NCBI GenBank assembly: GCA_948517135.1
Contig: CAORJJ010000007.1
Span: 1-40,402, forward strand
Direction of reading: 5' to 3'
DNA: 40,402 nucleotides
Source: an uncultured Clostridia bacterium
GTDB taxonomy: Bacteria > Bacillota > Clostridia > TANB77 > CAG-508
The position numbers were made by a program, and so were the translations under genes. Shown piece by piece: positions 24,751 to 32,784 of the stretch (the stretch's first letter is position 1; each line of letters begins with the position of its first letter). Under the pieces are notes generated by a model. That model ran no database searches and was not told the origin of the DNA. It saw only the letters and a list, made by a program, of their open reading frames with translations.

Positions 24751-25278
24751 TTATTCTTCAATATAACCTATATATGGTATATTTCTATATTTTTGATCTA
24801 TATCAAATCCATATCCTACAACAAATTTATTTTCTATTTCAAAACATGTGTAATCTATATCAACATCAATTTCTCTTCTCTCTTTTTTATCAGCAAGTAC
24901 AGCAATTTTTAAAGAATTTGGATTCAAAGTTTGTAAATATTCTTTTAAATACTTAAGTGTGTAACCAGTATCAATAATATCTTCAACTATTAAAACATCT
25001 TTTCCTGAAATATCACAATCTAAACCTTTCTTTATAATAACATTTCCTGTACTCTGTGTTCCTTGATAACTAGAAACTTGCATTACTTCTAAAATTACTG
25101 GAGTTTTCATCTTTTTTACTAAATCCACTGTAAAGAAAATAGCTCCTTTTAATACAGAAATAACAATTAGCTCTTTTCCCTCATAATCTTTATCAATATT
25201 TTCCGCAACTTCTTTAATTCTTGATTGTATTTGTTCTTCTGTATACATTACTTTTAAATTTTTTAAAACATTATCCAT
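24751..25278 (-). CDS. hpt: Hypoxanthine(-guanine) phosphoribosyltransferase
   Basis: 175 residues, the usual length. The PRPP-binding motif VLIVEDIIDTGYT spans 95-107. VLKGAIFF (42-49) and the flexible-loop region SSYQGTQSTG (69-78) match the enzyme. It converts hypoxanthine or guanine and PRPP to IMP or GMP for purine salvage. It lies nine bases after the HExxH protein gene and 13 before uvrC. In many Bacillota hpt sits beside tilS and ftsH, so the uvrC context is different. Confidence 0.95.
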   Translation of the reverse strand: MDNVLKNLKVMYTEEQIQSRIKEVAENIDKDYEGKELIVISVLKGAIFFTVDLVKKMKTPVILEVMQVSSYQGTQSTGNVIIKKGLDCDISGKDVLIVEDIIDTGYTLKYLKEYLQTLNPNSLKIAVLADKKERREIDVDIDYTCFEIENKFVVGYGFDIDQKYRNIPYIGYIEE

Positions 25279-25287
25279 ATAAACACC

Positions 25288-26772
25288 CTATCTTTCATTA
25301 TCTTCATTTCTATCTATTTTTTTAATTGCTACATTTTTACCTTGATTATTATACTCTTGACTTTTAATTTCTAAATACTCAAAACAATTTGATGTAGCAT
25401 TTCTATTATGTGAATTATCTGTTTGTGAATTAAATAATTTTTGATTACCTTTTATAAAATGATTCATTATTTTCTCAAAGTCTAGTTGAAATAAACTTTT
25501 TTCCTTTGTATCTTCTTTTACAATTCGTTTTAATAAGACACAAACATTTTTATTGTCATATTTATTTTCAAAAATCTCCTCTTCAAAAACTTTATCTATA
25601 AATTCTTTAGTTATTGGTAAATCATAAGTAAACTTTCTTTCTATAATATGTTCATTTATATATTGTTCATCAAGCTCATCTAATTGACCATATTGAGCAT
25701 ATTTACATACATTTAAAAATTCACTCTCATCTCTAAAATTATGTGCACTAGCAATTACACTATCAAAATCATTTATTATTGAAAGTGTATTTACTCTGTT
25801 ATAATCTACTCTATCATACACAATTCTTCTAATATTAGATGAAAATTCTACATTAAAATATTCTAATCTATCTTGCATAGTAGCAGTAAACTTATTATGA
25901 TTATATTTTAATTCATTATTAAAGTTTACTGCATCTTCATAATTTCGCAAATCTTTGTTTATAATTCTTTCATAAAATTTATATTCACACAATTCATATA
26001 TTCCTACCATAGCATCTTGTATATTACAACACTGTTGTTCAAAAGTTATTTCATCATCATCATATGGATAAAGTGTATTATGCAATAAAGCATAATTAGC
26101 TTCTATTGCATCTAAAAAATTATATGCATGTTCTAGTTCTTCTCCAACATGATCTGCTAGAAAACTTGCAAGTTTTTCTCTTCCTTTTATTGCATTTTTT
26201 AAAAAATCTTGTTCACTTACTCCATAAACTGCTTCTATTGCATCTGCTATAAATGTTATATCTCGATAGCTTGATGCACTATTATTGAAATATATGTTAT
26301 CTTGTTTATTATTTCCCCAAACTGCTCTATATGAAGCTTTTTCAATAATAGCTTCTAAAAGAGATGCATTATATTTTTTTGTGTATATATTATAATTAGA
26401 TAATCTATCTTCTCCATTTTCATCACATGATAATACGTGATATACTTCATGTGTTAAAGTTTGATATAACTTTTCACTATCAACTTTTTCAGCATATTCT
26501 TTTTTTATAACAATTCTTTTTTCATCATAAAAAAATAATCCTAAAACATTTTTATAATATTCAGGTATACTAGCAATTTCAATTTTTTCTAAATTATATA
26601 ATAAAGAAACAACATCCTGTTGAATTTCTTCAGGTGATAAATCATATAAATCAGCTCTTCTAAGTAAAATATCAACAATAATTGGATGATATCTTTTATC
26701 TACATTTAATGTGCTTACATAATTTTCATAATATTCTTTTAATTGTTCATTATCATAATATCCATTTGACAT
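25288..26772 (-). CDS. Putative HExxH (zincin-like) protein, unknown family
   Basis: 494 residues, no signal peptide or membrane segment. TLTHEVYHVLS places His108, Glu109 and His112 in a zinc-metallopeptidase motif. LLEAIIEKAS (138-147), about 28-32 residues later, gives Glu140 or Glu144 as the expected third ligand of a gluzincin; the spacing resembles the E-x-x-x-E helix after HExxH in such proteins. The C-terminal half is long, polar and mostly helical, with no recognised domain. It appears cytoplasmic. AAAGGA lies about 11 bases before the ATG. Encoded with a small protein upstream and hpt-uvrC downstream; substrate unknown. Confidence 0.75.
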   Translation of the reverse strand: MSNGYYDNEQLKEYYENYVSTLNVDKRYHPIIVDILLRRADLYDLSPEEIQQDVVSLLYNLEKIEIASIPEYYKNVLGLFFYDEKRIVIKKEYAEKVDSEKLYQTLTHEVYHVLSCDENGEDRLSNYNIYTKKYNASLLEAIIEKASYRAVWGNNKQDNIYFNNSASSYRDITFIADAIEAVYGVSEQDFLKNAIKGREKLASFLADHVGEELEHAYNFLDAIEANYALLHNTLYPYDDDEITFEQQCCNIQDAMVGIYELCEYKFYERIINKDLRNYEDAVNFNNELKYNHNKFTATMQDRLEYFNVEFSSNIRRIVYDRVDYNRVNTLSIINDFDSVIASAHNFRDESEFLNVCKYAQYGQLDELDEQYINEHIIERKFTYDLPITKEFIDKVFEEEIFENKYDNKNVCVLLKRIVKEDTKEKSLFQLDFEKIMNHFIKGNQKLFNSQTDNSHNRNATSNCFEYLEIKSQEYNNQGKNVAIKKIDRNEDNER

Positions 26773-26791
26773 TTGTATATAAATCCTTTAT

Positions 26792-27061
26792 CTATAATAT
26801 TGGTAATTCTATATCTATTTTCTTTTTCATTCTCTCTTGACTTGATTCTTTTCTTATAACATCTGTTTTACCTGATGAAAATTTATTCATTATTTTTTTT
26901 ATAAGATTTTTACTTTCCTCAGTTATATTATCTAACTGTTTTAAATTTCCTTTATTATCTCTTTCATATAAATTTCCATCACTATATAAGTAATATTCTT
27001 TATTGTTTTCAGACGTTATAATAGTTATTAATGTTTTATCATTTATTTCTGAATTAGCCAT
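26792..27061 (-). CDS. Small hypothetical protein, first gene of the hpt-uvrC operon
   Basis: 89 residues from the ATG at 27061 with AAAGGA upstream; the TTG at 27076 is rejected for lack of such a site. Opening strands (TLITIITSENNKEYYLYSDG, about 8-27) look like a small beta-sheet, followed by a helix (about 47-60) and a basic tail. Not recognised. It is 19 bases before the HExxH protein gene, so the two may act together. Confidence 0.7.
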   Translation of the reverse strand: MANSEINDKTLITIITSENNKEYYLYSDGNLYERDNKGNLKQLDNITEESKNLIKKIMNKFSSGKTDVIRKESSQERMKKKIDIELPIL

Positions 27062-27096
27062 AATTTTTCCTTTCAAAATTTACTAATTATACTTGA

Positions 27097-27125
27097 ATTA
27101 TAGCATTTGAAGGTTTTATTTACAA
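27097..27125 (-). promoter_or_regulatory. Promoter of the hpt-uvrC operon
   Basis: TTGTAA (27120-27125), a 17-base spacer and TATAAT (27097-27102) on the minus strand, 35 bases before the ATG at 27061. Confidence 0.7.
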
Positions 27126-27155
27126 TAGAAAAAATTTATTTCCAATAAATTTTAA

Positions 27156-27184
27156 TTGACATTTACGCATATTTCACATATTAT
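27156..27184 (+). promoter_or_regulatory. Promoter of glmS
   Basis: TTGACA (27156-27161), a 17-base spacer and TATTAT (27179-27184), about 60 bases before the ribozyme cleavage site. It is divergent from the hpt operon promoter. Confidence 0.75.
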
Positions 27185-27234
27185 AGAATAGAAATAGGTT
27201 AGTAAGTATAAATTTAAGAAAGGAGTAAAAAAAC

Positions 27235-27440
27235 AGATAGTTAGCGCCAGAACTACTTAGTGTAGTTGACGAGGTCTAGAGTTATCGAAATATTCGGCGG
27301 ATACTCTAGTGGTACGATTATTACCATATACTAAATCAAAAAATAGTAGTAATACTATAACAAATTTTAGTAATTAATCTTACTTACACCTAATTTAAAA
27401 ACTGTGTACAGAGGTAGATTCCCTACCTTTAATTTTAATA
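27235..27440 (+). ncRNA. glmS ribozyme (glucosamine-6-phosphate-activated self-cleaving leader)
   Basis: The leader holds the conserved core in order: AGCGCCAGAACT (27243-27254), GTTGACGAGG (about 27265-27274), TTATCGAAATATTCGGCGGA (about 27282-27301), and a 3' hairpin GGTAGATTCCCTACC before the glmS ribosome-binding site. Cleavage is expected between A27243 and G27244. Known mechanism: glucosamine-6-phosphate activates cleavage, and the cut mRNA is degraded, giving feedback control of GlmS. The boundaries are approximate. This accounts for most of the 407-base gap before glmS. Confidence 0.95.
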
Positions 27441-27468
27441 CCAGTTTTATAAGAAAGGTGGTTTTTTT

Positions 27469-29304
27469 ATGTGTGGAATAGTTGGTTATATTGGAAAAAA
27501 GGAAGCAAAACCAATATTATTAAATGGTCTTTTTAGACTAGAATATAGAGGTTACGATTCAGCTGGAATCGCAACTATTGAAAACAGTGGTTTAAAAGTT
27601 ATAAAAAATAAAGGTCGTGTAAATGATTTAAGTAATACAAATGGAATTGATTCTTTAAAAGGAACTTTAGGAATTGGTCATACTAGATGGGCAACTCATG
27701 GTAAACCTTCTAGTACTAATTCTCATCCTCATATGGATAATTCTGAGAATTTTGCTGTTGTTCATAATGGAATTATTGAAAATTATGCTGATTTAAAAGA
27801 ATTTTTAAAATCTCATAAATATACATTTTTATCTGAAACAGATACTGAAGTTATCCCTAATTTAATTCATTTTTATTACGAATCTTCAAAAAAATCAGGA
27901 AATTTACGTTTTCTAGATGCTGTTGCAAATGCTTGTAAAATGCTTAAAGGAAGCTATGCTATTGAAATTTTATCTTCAATGTATCCAGATAACATGATTG
28001 TTGTTAGAAAAGATAGTCCTTTAGTTATTGGAAAAGGTATTGAAGAAAATTATATAAGCTCAGATATTCCTGCAATTTTATCTTTTACAAAAGATTTCTA
28101 TCTTTTAAATGATAATGAGTTTGCATTTATTTCAAGAGATTCAATTAATTTTTATGATAGTGAATTGAATACAATAAATAAAGAATGTCAAAATATTACT
28201 TGGAATGCAGGTGCTGCTGAAAAAGATGGTTATCCAGATTTCATGTTAAAAGAAATTAATGAACAACCAAAGTCTATTAGAGAAACTATTGGTTCTAGAA
28301 TTTCAAATGATTCAAAAACACATCTTTCAGATATTGATTTAGATAAGAAATACTTAAGTTCAATTAATAAAATTTTTATTGTAGCTTGTGGAACTGCAAT
28401 GCATGCTGGTTATGCTACAAAACCTATTTTTGAAGGATTATGTGAAATACCAGTAGAAGTTGATGCAGCTTCAGAATTTAGATATAGAAATCCTTTAATT
28501 AATGAAAAAACACTTTGTATATTTGTAACTCAATCAGGCGAAACTGCTGATACAATAGCAGCATTAAAACTTGCAAAATCTAAAGGAGCAAAAACAATTG
28601 CAGTTTCTAATGTTATAGGTTCTTCTATTACTAGAGAAGCTAATTATACAGTATACACTCATGCTGGCCCTGAAATTGCTGTTGCTTCAACAAAAGCATA
28701 TACTTCACAAATAGTATTACTTGCAATTATTGCAATTTATTTTTCTGAGATATTGGAAAAAAACTCTGACAAAGCTTTAGAATTAAAAAATGATATATTA
28801 CTTCTTCCTTCAAAACTTGAAGAAGTTTTAGAAAATACTGATAAAATAAAAGCTTTTGCTCAAAGAATTTATAAAGAAAAAGATGTATTCTTTATTGGTA
28901 GAGGTATTGATTATTCTGTTGCACAAGAAGGTTCTTTAAAATTAAAAGAAATTTCTTATATTCACTCTGAAGCTTATCCTTCAGGTGAATTAAAACATGG
29001 TGCAATTGCATTAATTGAAAACGACATAACAGTTATTTCTGTATTAACAAATAGATTATTAGTAGAAAAATCGGTAAGTAATATATTAGAAGTTGTTACT
29101 AGAGGAGCAAAAACATTTATTGTAACAAATCAAGAATTAAATCATGATTTTGATGAAGTTATACAAATACCAAAAACAAATTCTCTTATCTCCCCTGTTC
29201 TTTCAGTTGTTCCTTTACAAATTCTTGCTTATTATATATCTAAAGAAAAAGGATTGGATGTTGATAAACCAAGAAATCTTGCAAAATCAGTAACTGTTGA
29301 ATAG
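27469..29304 (+). CDS. glmS: Glutamine-fructose-6-phosphate aminotransferase
   Basis: 611 residues, usual length. Cys2 (MCGIVGYIG) is the glutaminase nucleophile; YRGYDSAGIA, HTRWATHG and HNGIIENY complete the glutaminase domain. The C-terminal half has two SIS sugar-isomerase domains (IVACGTAMHAGY, FVTQSGETADT, VASTKAYTSQ), and the end KPRNLAKSVTVE is typical. It makes glucosamine-6-phosphate from fructose-6-phosphate and glutamine, the first step of peptidoglycan amino-sugar synthesis. Controlled by the ribozyme in its leader. AAAGGTGG precedes the ATG. Confidence 0.98.
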   Translation: MCGIVGYIGKKEAKPILLNGLFRLEYRGYDSAGIATIENSGLKVIKNKGRVNDLSNTNGIDSLKGTLGIGHTRWATHGKPSSTNSHPHMDNSENFAVVHNGIIENYADLKEFLKSHKYTFLSETDTEVIPNLIHFYYESSKKSGNLRFLDAVANACKMLKGSYAIEILSSMYPDNMIVVRKDSPLVIGKGIEENYISSDIPAILSFTKDFYLLNDNEFAFISRDSINFYDSELNTINKECQNITWNAGAAEKDGYPDFMLKEINEQPKSIRETIGSRISNDSKTHLSDIDLDKKYLSSINKIFIVACGTAMHAGYATKPIFEGLCEIPVEVDAASEFRYRNPLINEKTLCIFVTQSGETADTIAALKLAKSKGAKTIAVSNVIGSSITREANYTVYTHAGPEIAVASTKAYTSQIVLLAIIAIYFSEILEKNSDKALELKNDILLLPSKLEEVLENTDKIKAFAQRIYKEKDVFFIGRGIDYSVAQEGSLKLKEISYIHSEAYPSGELKHGAIALIENDITVISVLTNRLLVEKSVSNILEVVTRGAKTFIVTNQELNHDFDEVIQIPKTNSLISPVLSVVPLQILAYYISKEKGLDVDKPRNLAKSVTVE

Positions 29305-29313
29305 AAAATAAAT

Positions 29314-29342
29314 AAAAACCCAATTAAAAAAATTGGGTTTTT
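29314..29342. terminator. Bidirectional intrinsic terminator after glmS
   Basis: AAAAACCCAATT (29314-29325) pairs with AATTGGGTTTTT (29331-29342) around five A. It is shared with the convergent DUF2508 gene ending at 29346. Confidence 0.92.
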
Positions 29343-29345
29343 ATT

Positions 29346-29582
29346 TTATATTATTTTTATCTTCTTTTCTTTTGCTTGCTTAATCAAATAGTCATATTTT
29401 GATTCCTCAGCTTTTATTTGATAAGTAAAATAATCAATCAAATCACCATCAGCGTATTGTAGATTATTATACATATTATCTAATGTTTCTTTTACAATTT
29501 TTATATTTTTTAGAAGATCTCTATTTTTTTGAGAATCATCTAACTCTGAAATTTCTACTTCTTTTACAAATTCGCTATACAT
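29346..29582 (-). CDS. DUF2508 (YaaL-like) family protein
   Basis: 78 residues from the ATG at 29582, preceded by GGAG; an upstream in-frame ATG at 29594 overlaps that site. The C-terminal half DLIDYFTYQIKAEESKYDYL has the DUF2508 pattern: D-x-x-L-I-D, an aromatic/I stretch, then A-E-x-x-Y-x-Y-L. Small helical protein of unknown role. It follows engB by 56 bases and ends the serS transcript. Confidence 0.72.
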   Translation of the reverse strand: MYSEFVKEVEISELDDSQKNRDLLKNIKIVKETLDNMYNNLQYADGDLIDYFTYQIKAEESKYDYLIKQAKEKKIKII

Positions 29583-29638
29583 AAATATCTCCATTCATAA
29601 TTTTATTATCAATATATATTTATGTATTTTTTCTCAAA

Positions 29639-30226
29639 TTATTCATGATTTACAAATTTTTCAATTTCTTCCCAAACTTTTTCTTGATAAATTTTTCTTT
29701 CTGAAGAAAATGGTAATATTGTACTAAAAGAAATACCTAAAATTTCTTTTATTTTTTCAACTTCTCCATCAACTTTAGTTACAGCAATTTTATCAGCTTT
29801 ATTTGTAAGAACCATAAATGGTAGATTACTTTTTAAAATATAGTCATACATAAGAATATCATCAGATGTTGGCTTATGTCTAATATCTAGTAATAATATT
29901 ATTAAAGTAACATTATTTCCCTCTTCTAAGTATTGTTCAATAAATCCACCTGAAATTATTTTTTCTTGCTTAGACATTTTACTATAACCATATCCTGGTA
30001 AATCTACAAAATAAAATTTATCATCCATATTATAAAAATTTATTTGTCTTGTTTTTCCTGGAACATTACTTGTTCTAGCTAGATTTTTTCTATTAACCAT
30101 AGTATTTACAAATGATGACTTACCTACATTAGATTTCCCCACTAAAACAACTTCTGGAAGATTCCCTTTTGGATATTGTTTTTTACTTACTGCTGATATC
30201 TCAAATTTTGGATTACTTATTATCAT
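29639..30226 (-). CDS. engB: Ribosome biogenesis GTPase EngB/YsxC
   Basis: 195 residues. G1 GKSNVGKS (30-37), G3 DLPGYGYSK (75-83), G4 TNKADK (141-146); the switch-I region has a Thr (GKTRQINF). Circularly normal TrmE-Era type GTPase needed for 50S subunit assembly. It sits 16 bases after serS. In many genomes it neighbours lon or clpX; here it is part of a tRNA-synthetase transcript controlled by a T-box. Confidence 0.96.
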   Translation of the reverse strand: MIISNPKFEISAVSKKQYPKGNLPEVVLVGKSNVGKSSFVNTMVNRKNLARTSNVPGKTRQINFYNMDDKFYFVDLPGYGYSKMSKQEKIISGGFIEQYLEEGNNVTLIILLLDIRHKPTSDDILMYDYILKSNLPFMVLTNKADKIAVTKVDGEVEKIKEILGISFSTILPFSSERKIYQEKVWEEIEKFVNHE

Positions 30227-30242
30227 TTTATTTCTCCAATCT

Positions 30243-31529
30243 TTATTTTTTTGCTTCCAATATTTTAGTTCCTCCCATATATGACCATAAAACTTCTGGT
30301 ACTTTTATACTTCCATCTTCTTGATAATTATTTTCAAGAACTGCAATTAGTCCTCTTGGACTAGCTACAACTGTATTATTTAAAGTTGCAACTAAATAAT
30401 TTCCTTTTTCTCCTTTAGCTCTAATTGACAATCTTCTTGATTGAGCATCTCCTAAAGTTGAACAACTTCCTACTTCAAAATATTTTTGTTGACGTGGACT
30501 CCATGCTTCAACATCACAAGATTTTACTTTTAAATCTGCTAAATCTCCACTACAACATTCTAATGTTCTTACTGGAACATCTAAACTTCTAAAGAATTCT
30601 ACTGTATAATTCCACATTTTATTATACCAATCCATTTGATCTTCTGGTTTGCAAAGAACTATCATTTCTTGTTTTTCAAATTGATGAACTCTATACAATC
30701 CTCTTTCTTCTAAACCATGAGATCCTACTTCTTTTCTAAAACATGGAGAATATCCAGTTATAGCAATTGGTAATTCTTCTTCTTTTACTATTTGCCCTTT
30801 AAATTTTCCAATCATTGAATGCTCACTTGTACCAATTAAATAAAGATCTTCTCCTTCGATTTTATACATCATAGCTTCTAATTCTTCAAAGCTCATAACT
30901 CCATTTACAACATCACTTCTTATCATAAAAGGTGGAATGCAATAAGTGAATCCTTTATTTATCATGAAATCTCTAGCATATGCAATCATTGCTTCATGAA
31001 GTCTTGCAACATTTCCTAATAAATAATAAAATCCATTACCACTTGTTCTTCCTGCACTTTCTTTATCAAGCCCATTTAAAGATTCTATTATATCTGCATG
31101 ATATGGTATTTCGTAACTTGGAATAACTGGTTCTCCAAACTTTTCATTTTCTACATTTTCTGTATCATCTTTTCCTATTGGTACAGAAGCATCCATTATA
31201 TTAGGAATTTTCATCATTCTTTCTTTGATTTCTTCTTTTAATTCTGTTTCTCTTCCTTCATTAGCAGTAAGTTTTTCATTAATTTCTTGAACTTCATTTT
31301 TCTTGCTTTCTGCTTCTTCTTTTTTTCCTTGTCCCATTAATGCTCCTATTTCTTTACTAATAGAATTTCTCTTCATACGAAGTTCATCACACATTAATGT
31401 TAACTCTCTACTTTCTTTATCAAGTTCTATAATTTCATCAACCAATACTAATTTGTGATCTTGAAATTTCTTTTTAATATTTTCTCTCACCATTTCTGGA
31501 TTTTCTCTTAATAATTTAATATCTATCAT
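30243..31529 (-). CDS. serS: Seryl-tRNA synthetase
   Basis: 428 residues. N-terminal helical-hairpin tRNA-binding arm (about 27-105), then the class II catalytic core: motif 2 SPCFRKEVGSHGLEERGLYR, and motif 3 near SIRAKGEKGNYLVATLNNT. The TSEH block (LIGTSEHSM) is the serine-site signature. Charges tRNA-Ser. Expression is expected to be controlled by the T-box upstream, with the DUF1653 gene in between (16 bases). The start has AGGAGG upstream. Confidence 0.97.
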   Translation of the reverse strand: MIDIKLLRENPEMVRENIKKKFQDHKLVLVDEIIELDKESRELTLMCDELRMKRNSISKEIGALMGQGKKEEAESKKNEVQEINEKLTANEGRETELKEEIKERMMKIPNIMDASVPIGKDDTENVENEKFGEPVIPSYEIPYHADIIESLNGLDKESAGRTSGNGFYYLLGNVARLHEAMIAYARDFMINKGFTYCIPPFMIRSDVVNGVMSFEELEAMMYKIEGEDLYLIGTSEHSMIGKFKGQIVKEEELPIAITGYSPCFRKEVGSHGLEERGLYRVHQFEKQEMIVLCKPEDQMDWYNKMWNYTVEFFRSLDVPVRTLECCSGDLADLKVKSCDVEAWSPRQQKYFEVGSCSTLGDAQSRRLSIRAKGEKGNYLVATLNNTVVASPRGLIAVLENNYQEDGSIKVPEVLWSYMGGTKILEAKK

Positions 31530-31545
31530 AATTTTTCCTCCTTAT

Positions 31546-31812
31546 CTATTTATCACTTTTTGTATAATCTTTGCTTAATTCTTCACATAACTCAAATCTA
31601 TGTTTTTGTCCAGTTATATTATCTGGTCTTTCTGAAATCTCTTCTAAAAACATTTTTTCTCTTCTTACCCAAATTCTGGAATCATTTCTTTCATATAATG
31701 GTTTATAAACAACAATTCTCTCTTTTGTTTCTGAATCTAAAGCCACATTTTCAACAAAATAGTAATTTCCTTTAAAGTGTCTGTACACTTTTCCAACTTC
31801 AACTTCATTCAT
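31546..31812 (-). CDS. DUF1653 family protein
   Basis: 88 residues with GGAGG before the ATG. VGKVYRHFKGNYYFVENVA (6-24) and IVVYKPLYERNDSRIWVRRE (33-52) are the standard DUF1653 strands (G-x-Y-x-H-F-K-G-x-x-Y, then V-Y-x-x-L-Y). Small beta-barrel-like protein of unknown role. It is the first gene after the T-box, so serine starvation should raise it along with serS. Confidence 0.88.
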   Translation of the reverse strand: MNEVEVGKVYRHFKGNYYFVENVALDSETKERIVVYKPLYERNDSRIWVRREKMFLEEISERPDNITGQKHRFELCEELSKDYTKSDK

Positions 31813-31841
31813 AATTTTACCTCCATTAATAACTTAATTTT

Positions 31842-32050
31842 AAAAACAAAAATGCCCTTATACTATAAAAGTATAAGGGCGAATAATTCGCGGTACCACC
31901 TTTGTTTTTTCTTATTATATTGCTATAACCTGCAACAACTCGGTCTAGTTTTACTAGAAACATCTTAAGAGTAGATTTCATAAATACTTTTACTTATTTA
32001 CACCAGCCATAAGCTCTCTTTAAAAAGTTTATTTATTACTTAGTTCTTAA
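31842..32050 (-). promoter_or_regulatory. Serine-type T-box riboswitch
   Basis: Read on the minus strand, the T-box AGGTGGTACCGCG (31889-31901) precedes a terminator whose arms are GCCCTTATAC and GTATAAGGGC (31854-31880), followed by a T-rich tail (31842-31853). Stem I material lies at about 31960-32030, and GAAATCTACTCTT holds a UCU (Ser) triplet at 31973-31975, just where the specifier is expected, followed by A. Uncharged tRNA-Ser would stabilise the antiterminator. The specifier choice agrees with serS downstream. The 5' limit is approximate. This explains the 350-base gap with no gene. Confidence 0.93.
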
Positions 32051-32077
32051 TCAAACGTTTTACTTATTATGCACATT

Positions 32078-32105
32078 ATTATATCATAAAATAATAAAAT
32101 GTAAA
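32078..32105 (-). promoter_or_regulatory. Promoter of the T-box/serS transcript
   Basis: TTTACA (32100-32105), a 16-base spacer and TATAAT (32078-32083) on the minus strand. Confidence 0.75.
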
Positions 32106-32127
32106 CCTTTTTATTATAAAATTTTTA

Positions 32128-32165
32128 TTGCCCCTATAACTAAAGTTATAGAGGCAACTTTTTTT
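32128..32165 (+). terminator. Hairpin with T-run on the plus strand, next to the 90-residue protein gene
   Basis: TTGCCCCTATAAC (32128-32140) pairs with GTTATAGAGGCAA (32145-32157) with one mismatch. The run of T (32159-32165) is on the plus strand, where no gene leads into it. Read on the minus strand it is preceded by seven A and followed by only a broken T-rich stretch, so it may serve the minus-strand gene weakly. Confidence 0.6.
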
Positions 32166-32436
32166 ACTTCTTAAACCATGGTCGTTTAGTGATTGTCACA
32201 ACTGCGATATTTCCTTGGCTTTCTACATTTGTTTCAAGACGTTTATACTTTTTCCTTAGCTTATTCAGACGCCATTCAAGCATATCATTTTTAAAATACT
32301 CAAATAGTTCATCTGCTAGTTTGGAATTGCATATTCTTGTCTTGGAAATTACCTTTAACCGGCAATAAGAGATTAAATACGAGTCATTTTCACGTTTTTC
32401 TACTTCAGCTTCTTTTACATAAATAAAACTCTTCAT
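32164..32436 (-). CDS. Hypothetical 90-residue basic protein
   Basis: 90 residues, AGGAGAGAT before the ATG. Beta strands early (KSFIYVKEAEVEKRENDSYL), then a helix with ELFEYFKNDMLEWRLNKL and a basic run, ending in VVTITKRPWFKK. It resembles the C-terminal part of the 123-residue protein at 32785 (LFE-x-x-KN, then a strand ending in I-x-KR). Not recognised. The codons are less AT-biased than in the surrounding genes, so it may be acquired. Confidence 0.65.
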   Translation of the reverse strand: MKSFIYVKEAEVEKRENDSYLISYCRLKVISKTRICNSKLADELFEYFKNDMLEWRLNKLRKKYKRLETNVESQGNIAVVTITKRPWFKK

Positions 32437-32478
32437 GTTATCTCTCCTTATATACTAGACATATGCTACATGATATTG

Positions 32479-32506
32479 ATTATAGCACAAAAACTGGAAA
32501 AGTAAA
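32479..32506 (-). promoter_or_regulatory. Promoter of the 90-residue protein gene
   Basis: TTTACT (32501-32506), a 16-base spacer and TATAAT (32479-32484). The -35 box lies inside the stem-loop that terminates the upstream DUF951 gene. Confidence 0.6.
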
Positions 32507-32518
32507 TACATTTTCCAG
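32489..32518 (-). terminator. Intrinsic terminator of the DUF951 gene
   Basis: On the minus strand CTGGAAAA (32511-32518) pairs with TTTTCCAG (32494-32501), followed by TTTTT (32489-32493). Confidence 0.75.
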
Positions 32519-32526
32519 CCTTACAT

Positions 32527-32694
32527 TTATTTTTTTATTATTTTTAAAGCTTTTTCTCGTGGTAACATAATCGTATGTTCACATTTGCGACATTTTAGTT
32601 TAAAATCTACACCTATTCTTGTTATTTCCCATTCTTTACTACCACATGGATGTGCTTTTTTTGTTTTTACTATATCTCCAATATTATATTCCAT
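32527..32694 (-). CDS. DUF951 family zinc-ribbon-like protein
   Basis: 55 residues from the ATG at 32694 with AGAGG upstream. The whole protein matches the DUF951 layout: YNIGDIVKTKKAHPCGSKEW (3-22), ITRIGVDFKLKC (24-35), CRKCEH and IMLPREKALK. Cys18, Cys35 and Cys38 (with a His) suggest metal binding. Widespread in Bacillota, often near ychF or parB genes; role unknown. Its neighbours here are the two hypothetical basic proteins. Confidence 0.88.
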   Translation of the reverse strand: MEYNIGDIVKTKKAHPCGSKEWEITRIGVDFKLKCRKCEHTIMLPREKALKIIKK

Positions 32695-32732
32695 AATATA
32701 TACCTCTTTATCTTAATGCTATTTTGAAGCCA

Positions 32733-32751
32733 CCCACAACTGTATTGTGGG
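32733..32751. other. Hairpin between the 123-residue protein gene and the DUF951 gene
   Basis: CCCACAA (32733-32739) and TTGTGGG (32745-32751) form a seven-pair stem with a five-base loop. No T-run follows on the minus strand, so it could be an mRNA processing or stability element rather than a terminator. Confidence 0.5.
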
Positions 32752-32784
32752 CAACCTCATAAAACAGCTTATCCGAAAAGCAAC

